Program-made: the position numbers and the translations under genes | Part shown: piece after piece, positions 63,518 through 64,000 of the stretch | Layout of the letters: the number at the start of each line of letters is the position of its first letter | How positions within the stretch are numbered: position 1 is the first letter of the stretch | The notes under the pieces: generated by a model | The model's input: only the letters and a program-made list of their open reading frames with translations | Told to the model about the DNA's origin: nothing | Database searches by the model: none | DNA from: JADJPO01 sp963828555 | GTDB taxonomy: Bacteria; Actinomycetota; Actinomycetes; Actinomycetales; Kineosporiaceae | Assembly: GCA_963828555.1 (NCBI GenBank) | Contig: CAWHEL010000004.1 | Coordinates: 1,302,001-1,366,000, forward strand | DNA: 64,000 nt | Direction: 5' to 3'

Positions 63518-64000
63518 AGATCACCCTCAAGATCTGGCGCCAGGCCGGGCCCGGCGCGGCGGGGTCGATGGTCACCTACCAGCAGGACGACGTGTCCCCG
63601 GACATGTCCTTCCTGGAGATGCTCGACGTCCTCAACGAGGAGCTCGCCGGCCGTGGCGAGGAGCCGGTCGCGTTCGACAGCGACTGCCGCGAGGGCATCT
63701 GCGGATCCTGTGGCATCGTGATCAACGGCAACCCGCACGGGCCGGAGGTGACCACCACCTGCCAGTTGCACATGCGCTCGTTCTCCGACGGCGACACGAT
63801 CACCATCGAGCCGTGGCGGGCGAACGCCTTCCCCGTGCTGCGGGACCTCGTGGTCGACCGCAGCGCCCTGGACCGGATCATCCAGTCCGGCGGGTACATC
63901 TCGATCAACACCGGTTCGGCGCCCGAGGCGCATGCAGCCCCGGTGTCCAAGAAGAGGGCCGACCGTGCCTTCGACGCCGCTACCTGTATCGGCTGCGGCG
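63514..64000 (+). CDS. sdhB: Succinate dehydrogenase iron-sulfur subunit (3' end outside window)
   Basis: The first 162 codons of SdhB. The plant-type [2Fe-2S] ligands Cys58, Cys63, Cys66 (CREGICGSC) and Cys83 are present, and the first cysteines of the second cluster domain (CIGCG) appear at the window edge. It carries electrons from SdhA to SdhC. The GTG overlaps the sdhA stop. Its clusters are built by the SUF system encoded at 16-22 kb. Confidence 0.96.

Overview
The window is a very GC-rich chromosomal segment of an actinomycete. The evidence is RbpA, OpcA, FabG plus an InhA-type enoyl reductase, a SufR-BDC-S-U-T operon with an embedded Rieske ferredoxin, a DUF3099 protein, frequent GTG starts, and many ATGA/GTGA gene overlaps. 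Gene order broadly follows the Mycobacterium tuberculosis core (pgk-tpi-secG ... pgl-opcA-zwf-tal-tkt, ctaB, ctaA-ABC exporter-sufR, then ABC-F, echA, fabG1-inhA, NfeD-stomatin). It is not a mycobacterium by this evidence: where mptB lies beside sufR there, this genome has a second ABC-2 exporter set. The genus cannot be fixed from the sequence alone.

Layout. 0-8.1 kb: end of lower glycolysis (pgk, tpiA), secG, rbpA, then on the minus strand a tightly overlapping oxidative/non-oxidative pentose phosphate operon (tkt-tal-zwf-opcA-pgl); tkt carries an apparent one-base frameshift. 8.3-15.5 kb: heme O/heme A synthesis (ctaB, ctaA) and two ABC-2 type exporters. 15.6-22.8 kb: SUF iron-sulfur assembly operon under SufR, ending in a Vms1/VLRF1-type peptidyl-tRNA hydrolase. 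22.8-28.3 kb: a GAF-GAF-PAS protein and a biotin ECF uptake operon (bioY, acyl-CoA ligase, thiolase, bioM, bioN). 28.3-40.1 kb: metallopeptidase, ABC-F ATPase, small HTH protein, crotonase, ABC exporter, a degenerate SDR, sirtuin, SURF1, DUF3099, quinone reductase, fabG-fabI and SixA. 40.4-45.8 kb: divergent glycogen genes glgC/glgA, an ABC ATPase and NfeD. 45.8-54.5 kb: stomatin, lytic transglycosylase, TauE/SafE, TrmH, Acg-like nitroreductase, EAL, PAS-PAS and an unknown protein. 54.6-60.3 kb: the most unusual part: a sulfotransferase, a class V PLP enzyme fused to a PIG-L deacetylase, a TDT-family transporter and a DUF2892 protein around a CsoR/CstR-type palindrome, followed by an ECF sigma factor with a built-in zinc anti-sigma domain. 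60.8-64 kb: succinate dehydrogenase sdhCAB (sdhB runs off the end).

Working together. Much of the window serves respiration and redox balance: NADPH supply, heme A and SURF1 for an aa3-type oxidase, Fe-S assembly, and a Rieske protein and Sdh that consume those clusters. No rRNA, tRNA, CRISPR, insertion sequence or prophage was seen, and composition looks even throughout.

A recurrent feature is regulatory. At least nineteen genes have a TAnnnT-like -10 hexamer placed 6-8 nt before the ATG/GTG with no Shine-Dalgarno sequence, which is the signature of leaderless transcription. It is most striking in three divergent pairs separated by only 48-52 bp.
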